DNA of 47,011 nt. Source: Anaerolineales bacterium (GTDB lineage Bacteria; Chloroflexota; Anaerolineae; Anaerolineales; Villigracilaceae). The notes beneath the pieces are model-generated. The model was not told where the DNA came from. It ran no database searches and worked only from the letters and a program-made list of their open reading frames with translations. The translations under genes were made by a program, and so were the position numbers. Within the stretch, counting starts at the first letter, position 1. Each line of letters starts with the position of its first letter. The stretch spans positions 1-47,011 of the forward strand of contig JANWWK010000034.1 in the NCBI GenBank assembly GCA_025056175.1. The letters are read 5' to 3'. Positions 20,618-28,960 of this stretch are shown piece after piece.

Positions 20618-21661
20618 TCAAGTGATGATGGGACGGCTCTCACCCACCTGCAGTTTGCGGTAGTTATAGAGCGGTTTGACCGGCCCAAAGGCGGTCAATC
20701 GCTCGCATTCTGCATCCTTCAACGCACCGAGCAACCGGAGAATCGAGAGCGCTACAGCACTGCGCGCGCGGTCGGTTGGGTCGCCATCGCTGATTTTAAT
20801 GGCAATGCCAATGCCAGGAGAATCAGGAGCAAGGACGCCCGGCAAAATTCCAAGTGCCTGATAACCCTCAGCCCCGCCTTTGGCGAGAATGTTTCCACTG
20901 GCAGCCTGCATCAAGAGCGTATCGAAGCGGTCGGGGCCGGCCACCATCTCCGGGTGAGCAGTCATCGCAGAGGTGATGACGCGGCATGCGGCAGCGCGTT
21001 GGGGTTCAAGCGCCCAAGGGTCGCACAGGCGCGCAAAGCCAAAGGCAGCGTTGTAGAGTGGGATAGCAAAATTGGGCGCAGAACAGCCGTCTATGCCCAC
21101 TTCTACCTGTTCCACCGGCACAGCGCACATGGCCGCAAACGTTTGCAGGATAGATTGTTGAACGGGGTGGTCGAGGTTCAGGTAGGTTGCCACTGGCAGT
21201 GCGCGCAGCCGGGCATAGGCCAACATGCCAGTATGTTTGCCCGAACAATTATGGCGCAGAGGCGTGTTGGCTTCGCCGCGCAGAAGCATGGCATCACGGG
21301 TGGGTTGGTGAATCGGGTCGTGCATTCCGCACAAAAGGTCGTGCGCTTGCACGCCAACTTTGGCCTGCATGGCCTCAACAGCCTGCAGATGGGCATCGGT
21401 GCCGGAGTGCGAAGCACACATCAGGGCAATTTCTTTGAGGGTCAGGCCAAAACGTTCGGCGCCACCCTGCTCGATGAACGGCAATGCCTGAAACGGCTTG
21501 GCACTAGAACGCAGGAAAGTGACCAGATGCGGGTCGCCGGCGGAATGGAGTAAATTGCCGCGCGAATCCACGACCGCAAACGCACCAAAGTGAATAGATT
21601 CTACAATCTTCCCGCGCGTAGACTCGAAAAGGGGCTGATACGAGGAGGCCGGGTTATTCAT
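20618..21661 (-). CDS. L-asparaginase II family protein (PF06089 type)
   Basis: 347 residues from the ATG at 21661. Recognisable segments: ESTRGKIVESIHFGAFAVVD, FLRSSAKPFQALPFIE, CASHSGTD, LRHNCSGKHTGMLA, VEVGIDGCSAPNFAIPL and ILAKGGAEG. These match the Rhizobium etli-type asparaginase family, distinct from E. coli AnsA/AnsB, which hydrolyses asparagine to aspartate and ammonia. The start overlaps the end of the MBL-fold gene by 8 bases, indicating coupling. Confidence 0.9.
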   Translation of the reverse strand: MNNPASSYQPLFESTRGKIVESIHFGAFAVVDSRGNLLHSAGDPHLVTFLRSSAKPFQALPFIEQGGAERFGLTLKEIALMCASHSGTDAHLQAVEAMQAKVGVQAHDLLCGMHDPIHQPTRDAMLLRGEANTPLRHNCSGKHTGMLAYARLRALPVATYLNLDHPVQQSILQTFAAMCAVPVEQVEVGIDGCSAPNFAIPLYNAAFGFARLCDPWALEPQRAAACRVITSAMTAHPEMVAGPDRFDTLLMQAASGNILAKGGAEGYQALGILPGVLAPDSPGIGIAIKISDGDPTDRARSAVALSILRLLGALKDAECERLTAFGPVKPLYNYRKLQVGESRPIIT

Positions 21662-22514
21662 CGAAGAAATCCGTATTACCGCCGGAAAGATAGTGACGGG
21701 AATAATACTGGCGCAGGCCATACGAGAGGCGCTGAGCGTATTGCTTTTGTCGCTGCGGAGGGATATTCAGTTCAGCCAGCAGCGGTGCAACCAGGGTTTC
21801 GACCGCATCCAGGCTGGCCGCCCGCTGCGCGAGGGACTGGAGTTCGTTGTAAATGCGGGTCAAACGGTCGTATTGCGCCTGAATTTCAGCGTCACTGACC
21901 ACCCCGCCACGCCCACTGACGACAATAAAATTCCGGTATTGCGCCATCAAATGTTCGAGCGATTTCAACCATTCGGGCAGCCGGGCATGCGCCAGAAAGG
22001 GCGGCTGGTCCTTCAAGACCAAATCACCCACAAAGACGATACTCGCTTCTGGCAGAATGGCCCACGAAGCGCCCGCGCCCGGGCCGGGGTGACTTTCCAA
22101 AATAACTGGAAAGTTGCTCCACTCAATCGCCATCCGCACGGTGAATGAAATTTCCGGCGGCGCCCAGCGGATGCTGCCCAGCCCTGAGACGGACTCCCAA
22201 TCGGCACCGGTTTCGTCACTCTGCGTTTTGAAGGCCGTTGGACGGTTGCGAAAAGCGCGGGCAGTATCTTCATGGGCGATGATGGTGCAATCCATCGCCC
22301 GGGCACCCAACGTGCGGTCGGGATGGGCATCCAGGTTGACGAGCAAGCGCTCGACACCGCTGTTCAGACCAAGCAGGGCTGCACGCCACGAACGACTGTC
22401 TTCCGGGGAGGGGGGAGCGTCTATTTGAATCAGGCCGTGCGGCAGAGCAATGGCCCCCAGCGTCACGCCAGGGTAACCGTCTTCAATGAACACCTGAGGG
22501 GCAAGAGTTTGCAT
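21654..22514 (-). CDS. Metallo-beta-lactamase-fold protein with degenerate metal site
   Basis: 286 residues. The fold is visible in GVTLGAIALPHGLIQIDAPP, VNLDAHPDRTLGA and ESHPGPGAGASWAILPEASIVFVGDLVL. The canonical HxHxDH metal motif reads DAHPDR (Asp62, His64, Asp66, Arg67), and the later histidine of the PGHGP-type loop reads SGRGG. His in SHPGPG and Asp in GDLV remain. It may bind one metal or none, and its hydrolase activity is doubtful. The C-terminal third is helical. AGGAG lies before the ATG at 22514. It is first in a unit with asparaginase and endonuclease III. Confidence 0.8.
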   Translation of the reverse strand: MQTLAPQVFIEDGYPGVTLGAIALPHGLIQIDAPPSPEDSRSWRAALLGLNSGVERLLVNLDAHPDRTLGARAMDCTIIAHEDTARAFRNRPTAFKTQSDETGADWESVSGLGSIRWAPPEISFTVRMAIEWSNFPVILESHPGPGAGASWAILPEASIVFVGDLVLKDQPPFLAHARLPEWLKSLEHLMAQYRNFIVVSGRGGVVSDAEIQAQYDRLTRIYNELQSLAQRAASLDAVETLVAPLLAELNIPPQRQKQYAQRLSYGLRQYYSRHYLSGGNTDFFDE

Positions 22515-22623
22515 AGGTCTCCTGAAAACGAAGGTTGTTTCGCGTTGTTTTTGAGATGACGAGGAAAATTCCGCGCTATGCTATCCTGACGAGAGAAAGC
22601 CAGGACTGGCATCAACACGCAAA

Positions 22624-24687
22624 TTACGCTGTAAGCGCAGGCAGGGTAAGGATGAACCTGGCGCCATGGTCGGGGGCATCTTCGACCCAAATTTTTCCAC
22701 CGTGCGCCTGCACGGCCAGTTTGCAAAACGCCAACCCGACGCCTAAACCACGTGCGCCGGTTTTGCTCTTCAAGCGCGTAAATTTATCGAAAATACGTTC
22801 ACGGTCGGCTTCGGGAATGCCGGGACCATTATCTTGCACATAGATTTGCACAAAGCCTTCTTCGGAAGCCGGCTGCGCGCCAAGGACGATGCGCCCCTCC
22901 ACAGGGGTATATTTGGCAGCGTTTTCGAGCAGGTTGATAAGCACACGGCGAATCATATCGGCATCCACATCCAGTTCGGGCAGGCCAGCTTCCACACAAA
23001 TTTCGGCGCGCTGGTTGCGCCCTTCCAACGCCGGGCGCGTCATGTCCAGCACATCCTCCAGGAGAGTCTGGACAGCGAGCGCCTGCCGGTCGGTGATGGG
23101 TTGGTTCTGTTCCAGGCGGTTGATATCGAGCAAGGAATTGATGAGCCGTTCGATACGTGCAATAGAGTGCCGGGCAATTTTCAGGAAGGGAGCGGCGCTT
23201 TCCTGTTCTGCTTCGGGGATGCTGGCAGCGAGCATTTCCACACTCGATAAGATGTTGCCCAATGGTGAACGCAGGTCATGGTAAATCATGGCCGAGAGGT
23301 CTTCGCGCAGGGCATCCAGTTCTTTTCGTTCGCGGATGTCGCGCAGAATCCACTGCAAGGCTTCCTGTCCATCGAAGGTGACTTTGCGCACATGGACACT
23401 GACCGGATAGGTTGTTCCCTGCTGGCTGTAAAGCGTGGATTCATAGTGAATGGTCGCTTCGCCGATTTTCTCAAAGGCCATGCCAGTTTTATCGAAGTTG
23501 ATGTCGTGCATTTGTCCTATCAGGAAACGTTTGAGGTCCTCAACAGGATGGCCAGAGAAACGCTCGGCCTGGTGGTTGGCTTCCAGGATTTTGCCTTCCA
23601 AATCGGTGATGACGATAGGGTCAATGCTGTCATCGAACAAATCACGGTAGCGTTTGCGGGCAAGGTCGAGCCGCTGGAAGAGTTCACCATTCTGAATGGC
23701 TGTACCGGCCAGTGACCCAAGCCCGGTTAAGACCAGCAGCGAATCGGGGTCAAAAGCGCGGTTGATGGGGTTGAACGCCTCCAGGACACCGATGACCCGC
23801 CCCTGAAAATGGATGGGAGCACAGGCCAGCGCACGCACGAAAACACCGGGGATTTTTTCCGCACCGGAAAGCAGCGTTTCCGAAACGATGGCAGGGATGA
23901 CCACGCCGCGCGCTTCGCGCGCCACCAGACCGGCAATTCCTTCCCCCATTTTGACGCGCCGCGCAATCACTCCTTCGCTGCGCGGTCCGGTAGCAGCACG
24001 AAAGACCAGTTCTTCACCATCGAGCAAGGCCAGAGCGGCAATTTCTACCTGAAGCGCCTGTTTAACCTGCGCCAGGATGGCCTGAAAGATGTCCTCCATC
24101 CGCACCGACATCGTCAGGCTGGCAGCGCCTTCGGCCAGCACGGTCATCACCCGCGCCTGGCGCTGACTTTCGGAGAACAGGCGGGCATTCAGGACAGCGA
24201 TACCGGCCTGGTCGGCAATTGCCTGCATCAGTTCCAGATGTTCGGTATCAAAAAAGTGGGGAACGGGATGGACGACCGTCAGTACACCAACAATTTTCTC
24301 GCGCGCCATCAGGGGCGCGCAAATGGCGGCTTTCGCCCCGGAGCGGTCGAGGGCATCGTCTTCGCGCCGCAGCCAGCGTTCGTCTTTGCTGGTATCTGGC
24401 ACCAGCACGGCCTGCCGCTTACGTGCCACCCAGCCAGCCAGACCACGCTCCATCGTATCGCGCAGCTGCAAGGTGGTGCCTTCACGCAGTTGATTGCCGT
24501 ACACAATAGCCGAATCAACGGCACGGCCATTGTCATCCATGACGATAATCGAAGCACGCTCACCGCCTACGTTGTTCAGTGCCGCAAACAGGACGCGCGT
24601 CAGCACGGTACGCAAATCGAGCGCAGAAGCAAATTCCCGGCTGACTTTATAAAGCAGTTCCAGTACGGCGCGCTGGTCCTGAGCCAT
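22624..24687 (-). CDS. Cytoplasmic hybrid-sensor histidine kinase: GAF-GAF-PAS-HisKA-HATPase
   Basis: 687 residues without membrane helices. GAF 1 (about 20-170), GAF 2 (about 190-335), a PAS domain (about 345-455, DSIDPIVITDLEGKILEANHQAERFSGHPVED split across its core), the phospho-acceptor His470 in MIYHDLRSPLGNILS, and an ATPase domain with NLLENAAKYTP, DNGPGIP and GLGVGLAFCK. It probably senses small ligands or redox state in the cytoplasm. No response regulator is adjacent. GGAG lies 11 bases before the start, and an extended -10 promoter separates it from the upstream cyclase gene. Confidence 0.93.
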   Translation of the reverse strand: MAQDQRAVLELLYKVSREFASALDLRTVLTRVLFAALNNVGGERASIIVMDDNGRAVDSAIVYGNQLREGTTLQLRDTMERGLAGWVARKRQAVLVPDTSKDERWLRREDDALDRSGAKAAICAPLMAREKIVGVLTVVHPVPHFFDTEHLELMQAIADQAGIAVLNARLFSESQRQARVMTVLAEGAASLTMSVRMEDIFQAILAQVKQALQVEIAALALLDGEELVFRAATGPRSEGVIARRVKMGEGIAGLVAREARGVVIPAIVSETLLSGAEKIPGVFVRALACAPIHFQGRVIGVLEAFNPINRAFDPDSLLVLTGLGSLAGTAIQNGELFQRLDLARKRYRDLFDDSIDPIVITDLEGKILEANHQAERFSGHPVEDLKRFLIGQMHDINFDKTGMAFEKIGEATIHYESTLYSQQGTTYPVSVHVRKVTFDGQEALQWILRDIRERKELDALREDLSAMIYHDLRSPLGNILSSVEMLAASIPEAEQESAAPFLKIARHSIARIERLINSLLDINRLEQNQPITDRQALAVQTLLEDVLDMTRPALEGRNQRAEICVEAGLPELDVDADMIRRVLINLLENAAKYTPVEGRIVLGAQPASEEGFVQIYVQDNGPGIPEADRERIFDKFTRLKSKTGARGLGVGLAFCKLAVQAHGGKIWVEDAPDHGARFILTLPALTA

Positions 24688-24746
24688 AAAGCCGTTTTCT
24701 CCTCGTTCATGAGCGAGAGTGTGGTTTCATCATACCTGTTACAGTC

Positions 24747-24755
24747 AGTATAGCA
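24747..24755 (-). promoter_or_regulatory. Extended -10 promoter of the GAF/PAS histidine kinase
   Basis: Minus-strand TGCTATACT, a TGn plus near-consensus hexamer, about 60 bases upstream of the ATG at 24687. It makes the kinase a separate unit from the cyclase operon. Confidence 0.6.
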
Positions 24756-24804
24756 CATAATGAAGAGATTTCCCCAAGACAGACAAACTGCGTGTAACTT
24801 TATC

Positions 24805-25926
24805 TCAATTTTGGAAATCGTTCTGTTTGGATTCACTCCCCTGCCCTGATGCTGGCTCATCCTCCTTCAGGTGCAGCAACTCATGCGCCTGAATTGCTTC
24901 CATCCTGCCACGCAAAGAGACCGCCCCCAGTGGAAATGAGGACACGCGCTCTCCAAGCAGATGGAGGGTATCCTGCGTGAGCAACACCTGACCAGCCTTT
25001 GCATGACCGGAGAGCCGCGCCGTCACATTGACCACATCCCCAATAGCGGTGTATTCCAGGCGATTTTCGTAGCCCAGGTAGCCGACCACTGCCCAGCCAG
25101 AATGAATGGCTACGCCAAAATCTACCACAAACGGCATTCCGTTGCGCGGTGACTTGTACAGGCGACGCAGGCTGTCTTGAAGTTCCAGCCCGGCGCGCGC
25201 GGCCCGCAAGGCATGGTCGGGGAGTTCGCGTGGGGCATTGAAGACCGCCAACAGTGAGTCGCCAGCAAAGTTGGTGATGACGCCACCCTCGGATTCGATG
25301 ACCTGACCAATCAACGCGAAGTGCTGGTTGAGCAATTCCAAAAGCGTTTCAGGAGCAAGGGCCTCGCTCAGCGGAGTAAAACCGCGCATATCGGCAAACA
25401 AGGCGGTAATAAAGCGTTTCTCGCCGCCAGTTCTCACCTGGCGGGGGTTGGAAATCATCTGGTCAGCCACCGGGCTGGGGACGAAACGATGCAACAAGTC
25501 ATCCAATTCGGCGCGAGAGCGCGCCAGTTGACTGCTGAGCAAATCCAATTCATTACGTTGTTGGGTCACACGCTGTTCGAGCAGGGCTTCTTCGGTTACA
25601 TCCACCAGCAAAATCAGCAACCCCTGCTGGTAAGGGTAGATGCGAAACGAAACATAACGGCGGGCATGGTGCGAATCTTCAAATTCAATTTTTTCGATGG
25701 CAAACTGGGGAAGTTCTCCCTGTGCCACCTGGCGCAAATCTGCCTCCATGCCGCTCAATAAATCGAACAATCGCTCAACCGGCTGGGCGCGCACGGGGCC
25801 GGAAATGCGCCGCGCATAGCGAATAATGCCGGGACTGTATTCAACCACCCGCAGCGCCGAATCGCACACCACGTATTCGAGTTTTTGATGTTTGAAAATT
25901 TCCTGCATCAGCGAAGAGCCATTCAT
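24805..25926 (-). CDS. Class III adenylate/guanylate cyclase with N-terminal PAS-like domain
   Basis: 373 residues from the ATG at 25926, which has GAGGGAA upstream; earlier in-frame ATGs overlap the diguanylate cyclase and lack a site. Residues about 15-115 form a PAS-like domain, followed by a short coiled coil and the catalytic domain (about 168-325). Metal-binding Asp179 (ALFADMRGFT) and Asp223 (FAGDSLLAVF) are present, as are Asp297, Asn300 and Arg304 (YTAIGDVVNVTARL). The base-selecting lysine of adenylate cyclases is Asn219 here, so ATP versus GTP use is unclear. The N-terminal domain is homologous to that of the adjacent diguanylate cyclase. Last gene of the GTPase operon, 37 bases after it. 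Confidence 0.92.
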   Translation of the reverse strand: MNGSSLMQEIFKHQKLEYVVCDSALRVVEYSPGIIRYARRISGPVRAQPVERLFDLLSGMEADLRQVAQGELPQFAIEKIEFEDSHHARRYVSFRIYPYQQGLLILLVDVTEEALLEQRVTQQRNELDLLSSQLARSRAELDDLLHRFVPSPVADQMISNPRQVRTGGEKRFITALFADMRGFTPLSEALAPETLLELLNQHFALIGQVIESEGGVITNFAGDSLLAVFNAPRELPDHALRAARAGLELQDSLRRLYKSPRNGMPFVVDFGVAIHSGWAVVGYLGYENRLEYTAIGDVVNVTARLSGHAKAGQVLLTQDTLHLLGERVSSFPLGAVSLRGRMEAIQAHELLHLKEDEPASGQGSESKQNDFQN

Positions 25927-25963
25927 CGTTCCCTCGTTCTCGGGCATTGATTCTGCCGGTGCA

Positions 25964-26911
25964 TTAGGGGGCTTCTTCCAGACAAATACGGTTCTTTCCT
26001 TCGCGCTTGGCGCGATACAATGCAGCATCGGCCCGGGCGAGCAACGCCTGGGGGGTATATGCCTGCGGCGATTGCCCGGAAACACTGAAAATGCCAAGCG
26101 AAATTGTCAGGCGCAGGTTGGCAGGACGGGTGATTTCTGCCAGATTGCGTTGAATGCGGGCTGCCAAAGCATGTGCCTGATGAGACTCGGTCATTGGCAG
26201 GCAAATGCAAAATTCATCCCCAGCGTAGCGGGCAACAAAATCGCTATTGCGTATGGAGGTTCTTAACACCGAAGCCAGAATGCGCAGGGCGTCATCTCCT
26301 TCAAGATGACCGTAAAGGTCATTGACGGCTTTGAATTCGTCAATATCGAGCATGATGAGCGAAAAGGGTGTGCCGGTGCGGCGGGCAGTCTCGACATAGC
26401 GCGTGAGTTGCTCATCGAGATAACGGCGGTTGGGCAGGCCAGTCAGGGCATCGAACAGTGCCATGCGATGCAGTTCGGCATTGGCCCGGTCTAACTCCCG
26501 GCGCAAGAGTTCAAGCTCGTTTCGGGCTTGCACGGCGCGCTGCTCCAAACGAGCCGCCGGGCTGACATCCTCAACGAGCAAAAACAAGCCTCCTTCGTCT
26601 CCCCAATTCTTCCACACGTGAAAGGTAAGAAAGCGAGCCTCTGCGCCCGATTCATCATTCACGTATTCCAGCAGATATTCTGGCAGAGACCCCTGCATCA
26701 CCTCGCGCAAGACCGATTCGCTGCCTATCAAGGCTTCGCAGAGTTTGGGCAGCAGCGTACCTTCCAGCGGTTCAGCGCGATGAAAGAATGCCTGGAAATT
26801 GCAGGAAGTCTCCACCACGCGCAGGGAGTCATCTACACGTGCGTAAGCCAGTTTGTTCTTTGAGAGCAAAATATCAAGAATGGTTTGCGAAAGCGTGGTT
26901 GCAGATTTCAC
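25964..26911 (-). CDS. Diguanylate cyclase (GGDEF) with N-terminal PAS-like domain
   Basis: 315 residues if translation starts at the GTG at 26911, four bases after the GTPase stop. Upstream in-frame ATGs overlap the GTPase gene, and the GTG start makes the N terminus match the neighbouring cyclase in length. The PAS-like domain (about 15-120) and coiled coil are followed by FDALTGLPNRRYLDEQL, LIMLDIDEFKAVNDLYGH, and RYAGDEFCI, a tolerated AGDEF variant. RNSD five residues before it fits the RxxD inhibitory site. It would make c-di-GMP under product feedback. Start codon uncertain. Confidence 0.9.
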   Translation of the reverse strand: MKSATTLSQTILDILLSKNKLAYARVDDSLRVVETSCNFQAFFHRAEPLEGTLLPKLCEALIGSESVLREVMQGSLPEYLLEYVNDESGAEARFLTFHVWKNWGDEGGLFLLVEDVSPAARLEQRAVQARNELELLRRELDRANAELHRMALFDALTGLPNRRYLDEQLTRYVETARRTGTPFSLIMLDIDEFKAVNDLYGHLEGDDALRILASVLRTSIRNSDFVARYAGDEFCICLPMTESHQAHALAARIQRNLAEITRPANLRLTISLGIFSVSGQSPQAYTPQALLARADAALYRAKREGKNRICLEEAP

Positions 26912-26915
26912 GCCA

Positions 26916-27455
26916 TCAATCTCGTTGGTGTAGTTGCACTGCCAGGCGGTAGAAGATGTCTTCGACATTGTGTCCCGTTTTTGCGCTGGTGAGAAAGGCC
27001 TGTCCGCCAAACTGTTGGGCGGCGGCCTGAAGCTGGTCATCGCTAATGGCGCGCAGGTCGGTCAAATCCACTTTGTTACCTACGAACACAACCGGAATGG
27101 ACAACCCCACTGTCTGTATCTGCTCGACGTAACGATGAAAGCCGGTAAGCGTTTCAGGGCGTGTCAGGTCGCACACAATCAGCGCGCCGGCAGCACCGCG
27201 CAGATAATTGGCACGAATCTGACCGTTGAACTCATCGCTTCCGGCCAGGTCCCACAAAAGCAGGTTGATGCGTCCATGTGGTAATTCCACAGACTTTCGA
27301 CTGATTTTGACCCCAATCGTGCTGAGGTAACGGTCATCGAAGCGCCCTTCTACGAAACGGCGCACCAGGCTGGTTTTGCCAACGGCAAATTCGCCCAGGA
27401 GGCAAACTTTTTTCTGAATGGTGGTGAGGGAAATTTCGGAAGAAGGCGGGGGCAT
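26916..27455 (-). CDS. Ras/Rab-like small GTPase
   Basis: 179 residues. All G motifs are present: P-loop GEFAVGKTS (21-29), switch I STIGVKI with Thr46, switch II WDLAGSDEF (68-76), NKVD (127-130) and SAK (157-159). The catalytic glutamine of Ras/Rab (DTAGQE) is Ser73 here, so hydrolysis probably needs a partner. There is no C-terminal cysteine for lipidation. It lies between genes for a membrane-anchored coiled-coil/SH3 protein and a diguanylate cyclase, in one tight operon. It is likely a molecular switch coupling the membrane protein to second-messenger synthesis (inference). Shine-Dalgarno weak; start chosen at the first ATG after the upstream stop. Confidence 0.93.
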   Translation of the reverse strand: MPPPSSEISLTTIQKKVCLLGEFAVGKTSLVRRFVEGRFDDRYLSTIGVKISRKSVELPHGRINLLLWDLAGSDEFNGQIRANYLRGAAGALIVCDLTRPETLTGFHRYVEQIQTVGLSIPVVFVGNKVDLTDLRAISDDQLQAAAQQFGGQAFLTSAKTGHNVEDIFYRLAVQLHQRD

Positions 27456-27478
27456 CGGTTGGTCATCTTTTCGGTCGG

Positions 27479-28954
27479 TCAGGGGACAGCCAGCCAAATC
27501 GCGGGAAGCCATCCGCTGACAGTTTGCCCATCGGCTTGTCGCCAGGAAACCAGCACCCAGTCTCCTCGCCGGTCCAACACCGTGAGCGGGATTTCGGGAG
27601 TAAGGGCGGTAAATGGCGGCTGGGTTTCATCGGGCTGGCTGCGTACCCACACACTGCCACGTGTGTATGCATAGTTCGGCTCTGGCGTAGCCGATGGAGT
27701 GAGAGTGGGCGTGAACGAAGGGGTTGGCGAGGGCGTAACAGTGGGCGCAGGCGTGAGGGTGGCCGTTGGCGAAGGTGTGAACGCAGGGGAAGGGGTGAGA
27801 GTCGCTGTGGGCAACACGGTTGGTGTGGAAGATGGCGGAAAAGCCACCGGCAAGAGCGCAATGGTGAAACGCGCGTAGAAGACCACCAGCGCCAGGCAGG
27901 CCAGGCTGGTCAGAATTCCCACCGCCAATACGCTTTTCTGGGCGCGCGTCAGGGGACGGGGGCGATGCGTTTGCGTCTCGGTCGTCTGAATGCTCTGCAG
28001 AGCCGGGAGCAGGTTAGGCAGTTGGGATGAATCTCCATCGAAGCCGCGCAGCAGGTCGCCAAAGCGTACATGCAATTCCGAGACAAATTCGCGCAAGCGC
28101 GCACGGAAACCTTCTGGCTCGACGCCAATGATGACCACAGCCAGATAAGCCGCCGCCCCGGTCACCAGGATAATGCGCTGATTGCCGTATTGGATTTCAT
28201 CCAGTTCTTCGCTTTCATTGCCCTTGCCATACGCATCACGCACAAAGTCGCGGATAGCGGTCAACATGCCGCTGACCAGGTCAGCATCGGCGGCCTGCGC
28301 CTGGTCAGGATGGCTGTGCGCCATCAGCAAACCCGTTTCGCGGTGAACCAGAAACAGTTCACGCACCTCGAAGGGCAAAGCCTGGCGCAGGGTCAACTGG
28401 GCAGGCGGCACCCCGCGCAAACGCGCCCAGAGCAATTGCAGGGTATCTCGCAGACCAAAGGTAGATTTGAGACGCGCATCGATGTTTTGTTGCAGCTCAC
28501 GGGCAAATTCGGACAATGCCTTTTGTACCGTGCTGCCAATGATGGGATAGAGTGCGTCTATCATCTCCTGACGCGAATCACGGATTTGAACACGAATAGC
28601 CTCGCCCATGACCGGCCCAAGCGCCTCGGCCATTTCATCGCGCGATTCGCGGATGGATTTCTTTATCATCCCGCTGATGGCAGGCGTCAGACGGCGCACC
28701 AGCCCGTCCAGGTCTTCTTGCACCTGCCGCAGGGTTTCAATCTCCCCGCCGAGTTCCTGGCGCGCAGCTTGCAAAGCGCGGCTGAGCGCCTGCGATTCCT
28801 GTCGCAAGGCTTCCATCTGCTCCAGGGCGCGCTGACGGAAGGCCTCGGCTTGTTCTTCGAGTAGCGCAATCCGCTCGCGTTCGCGGGAAAACAAAATCGT
28901 CTGGATAGACTCCAGTTCGTTGCGCGGAGCGGTTGGGGGCGGCAAATCGGTCAT
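27479..28954 (-). CDS. Membrane-anchored coiled-coil protein with extracytoplasmic SH3-type domain
   Basis: 491 residues. N-terminal motif NELESIQTILFSRERERI, coiled coil (about 25-90), repeated helical elements (MIKKSIRESRDEM, then IRVQIRDSRQEMIDALYPIIG), and an alpha/beta domain (about 195-305; VRELFLVHRETGLLMAHSHP, then ADLVSGMLTAIRDFVRDAYG) related to a domain seen in proteobacterial and cyanobacterial OmpA-type proteins. One transmembrane helix (341-360) is followed by a Thr/Pro-rich linker (about 375-426) and a bacterial SH3 domain (430-490). The topology suggests a cytoplasmic N-terminal part and an external SH3 domain. The alpha/beta domain looks roadblock/longin-like, which would fit a GTPase partner (inference). 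It lies 6 bases downstream of the coiled-coil gene. Confidence 0.82.
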   Translation of the reverse strand: MTDLPPPTAPRNELESIQTILFSRERERIALLEEQAEAFRQRALEQMEALRQESQALSRALQAARQELGGEIETLRQVQEDLDGLVRRLTPAISGMIKKSIRESRDEMAEALGPVMGEAIRVQIRDSRQEMIDALYPIIGSTVQKALSEFARELQQNIDARLKSTFGLRDTLQLLWARLRGVPPAQLTLRQALPFEVRELFLVHRETGLLMAHSHPDQAQAADADLVSGMLTAIRDFVRDAYGKGNESEELDEIQYGNQRIILVTGAAAYLAVVIIGVEPEGFRARLREFVSELHVRFGDLLRGFDGDSSQLPNLLPALQSIQTTETQTHRPRPLTRAQKSVLAVGILTSLACLALVVFYARFTIALLPVAFPPSSTPTVLPTATLTPSPAFTPSPTATLTPAPTVTPSPTPSFTPTLTPSATPEPNYAYTRGSVWVRSQPDETQPPFTALTPEIPLTVLDRRGDWVLVSWRQADGQTVSGWLPAIWLAVP

Positions 28955-28960
28955 GCCAGG

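Noticed and set aside
26221-26235. Diguanylate cyclase judged inactive because the motif reads AGDEF
   Set aside because: Alanine at the first position is common in active enzymes; the metal and catalytic residues are intact and an RxxD site is present.
27690-27830. Tandem DNA repeat or microsatellite
   Set aside because: It encodes the Thr/Pro-rich linker of the SH3 membrane protein; similar linkers occur in the proteins at 36122-36799 and 38792-40534.
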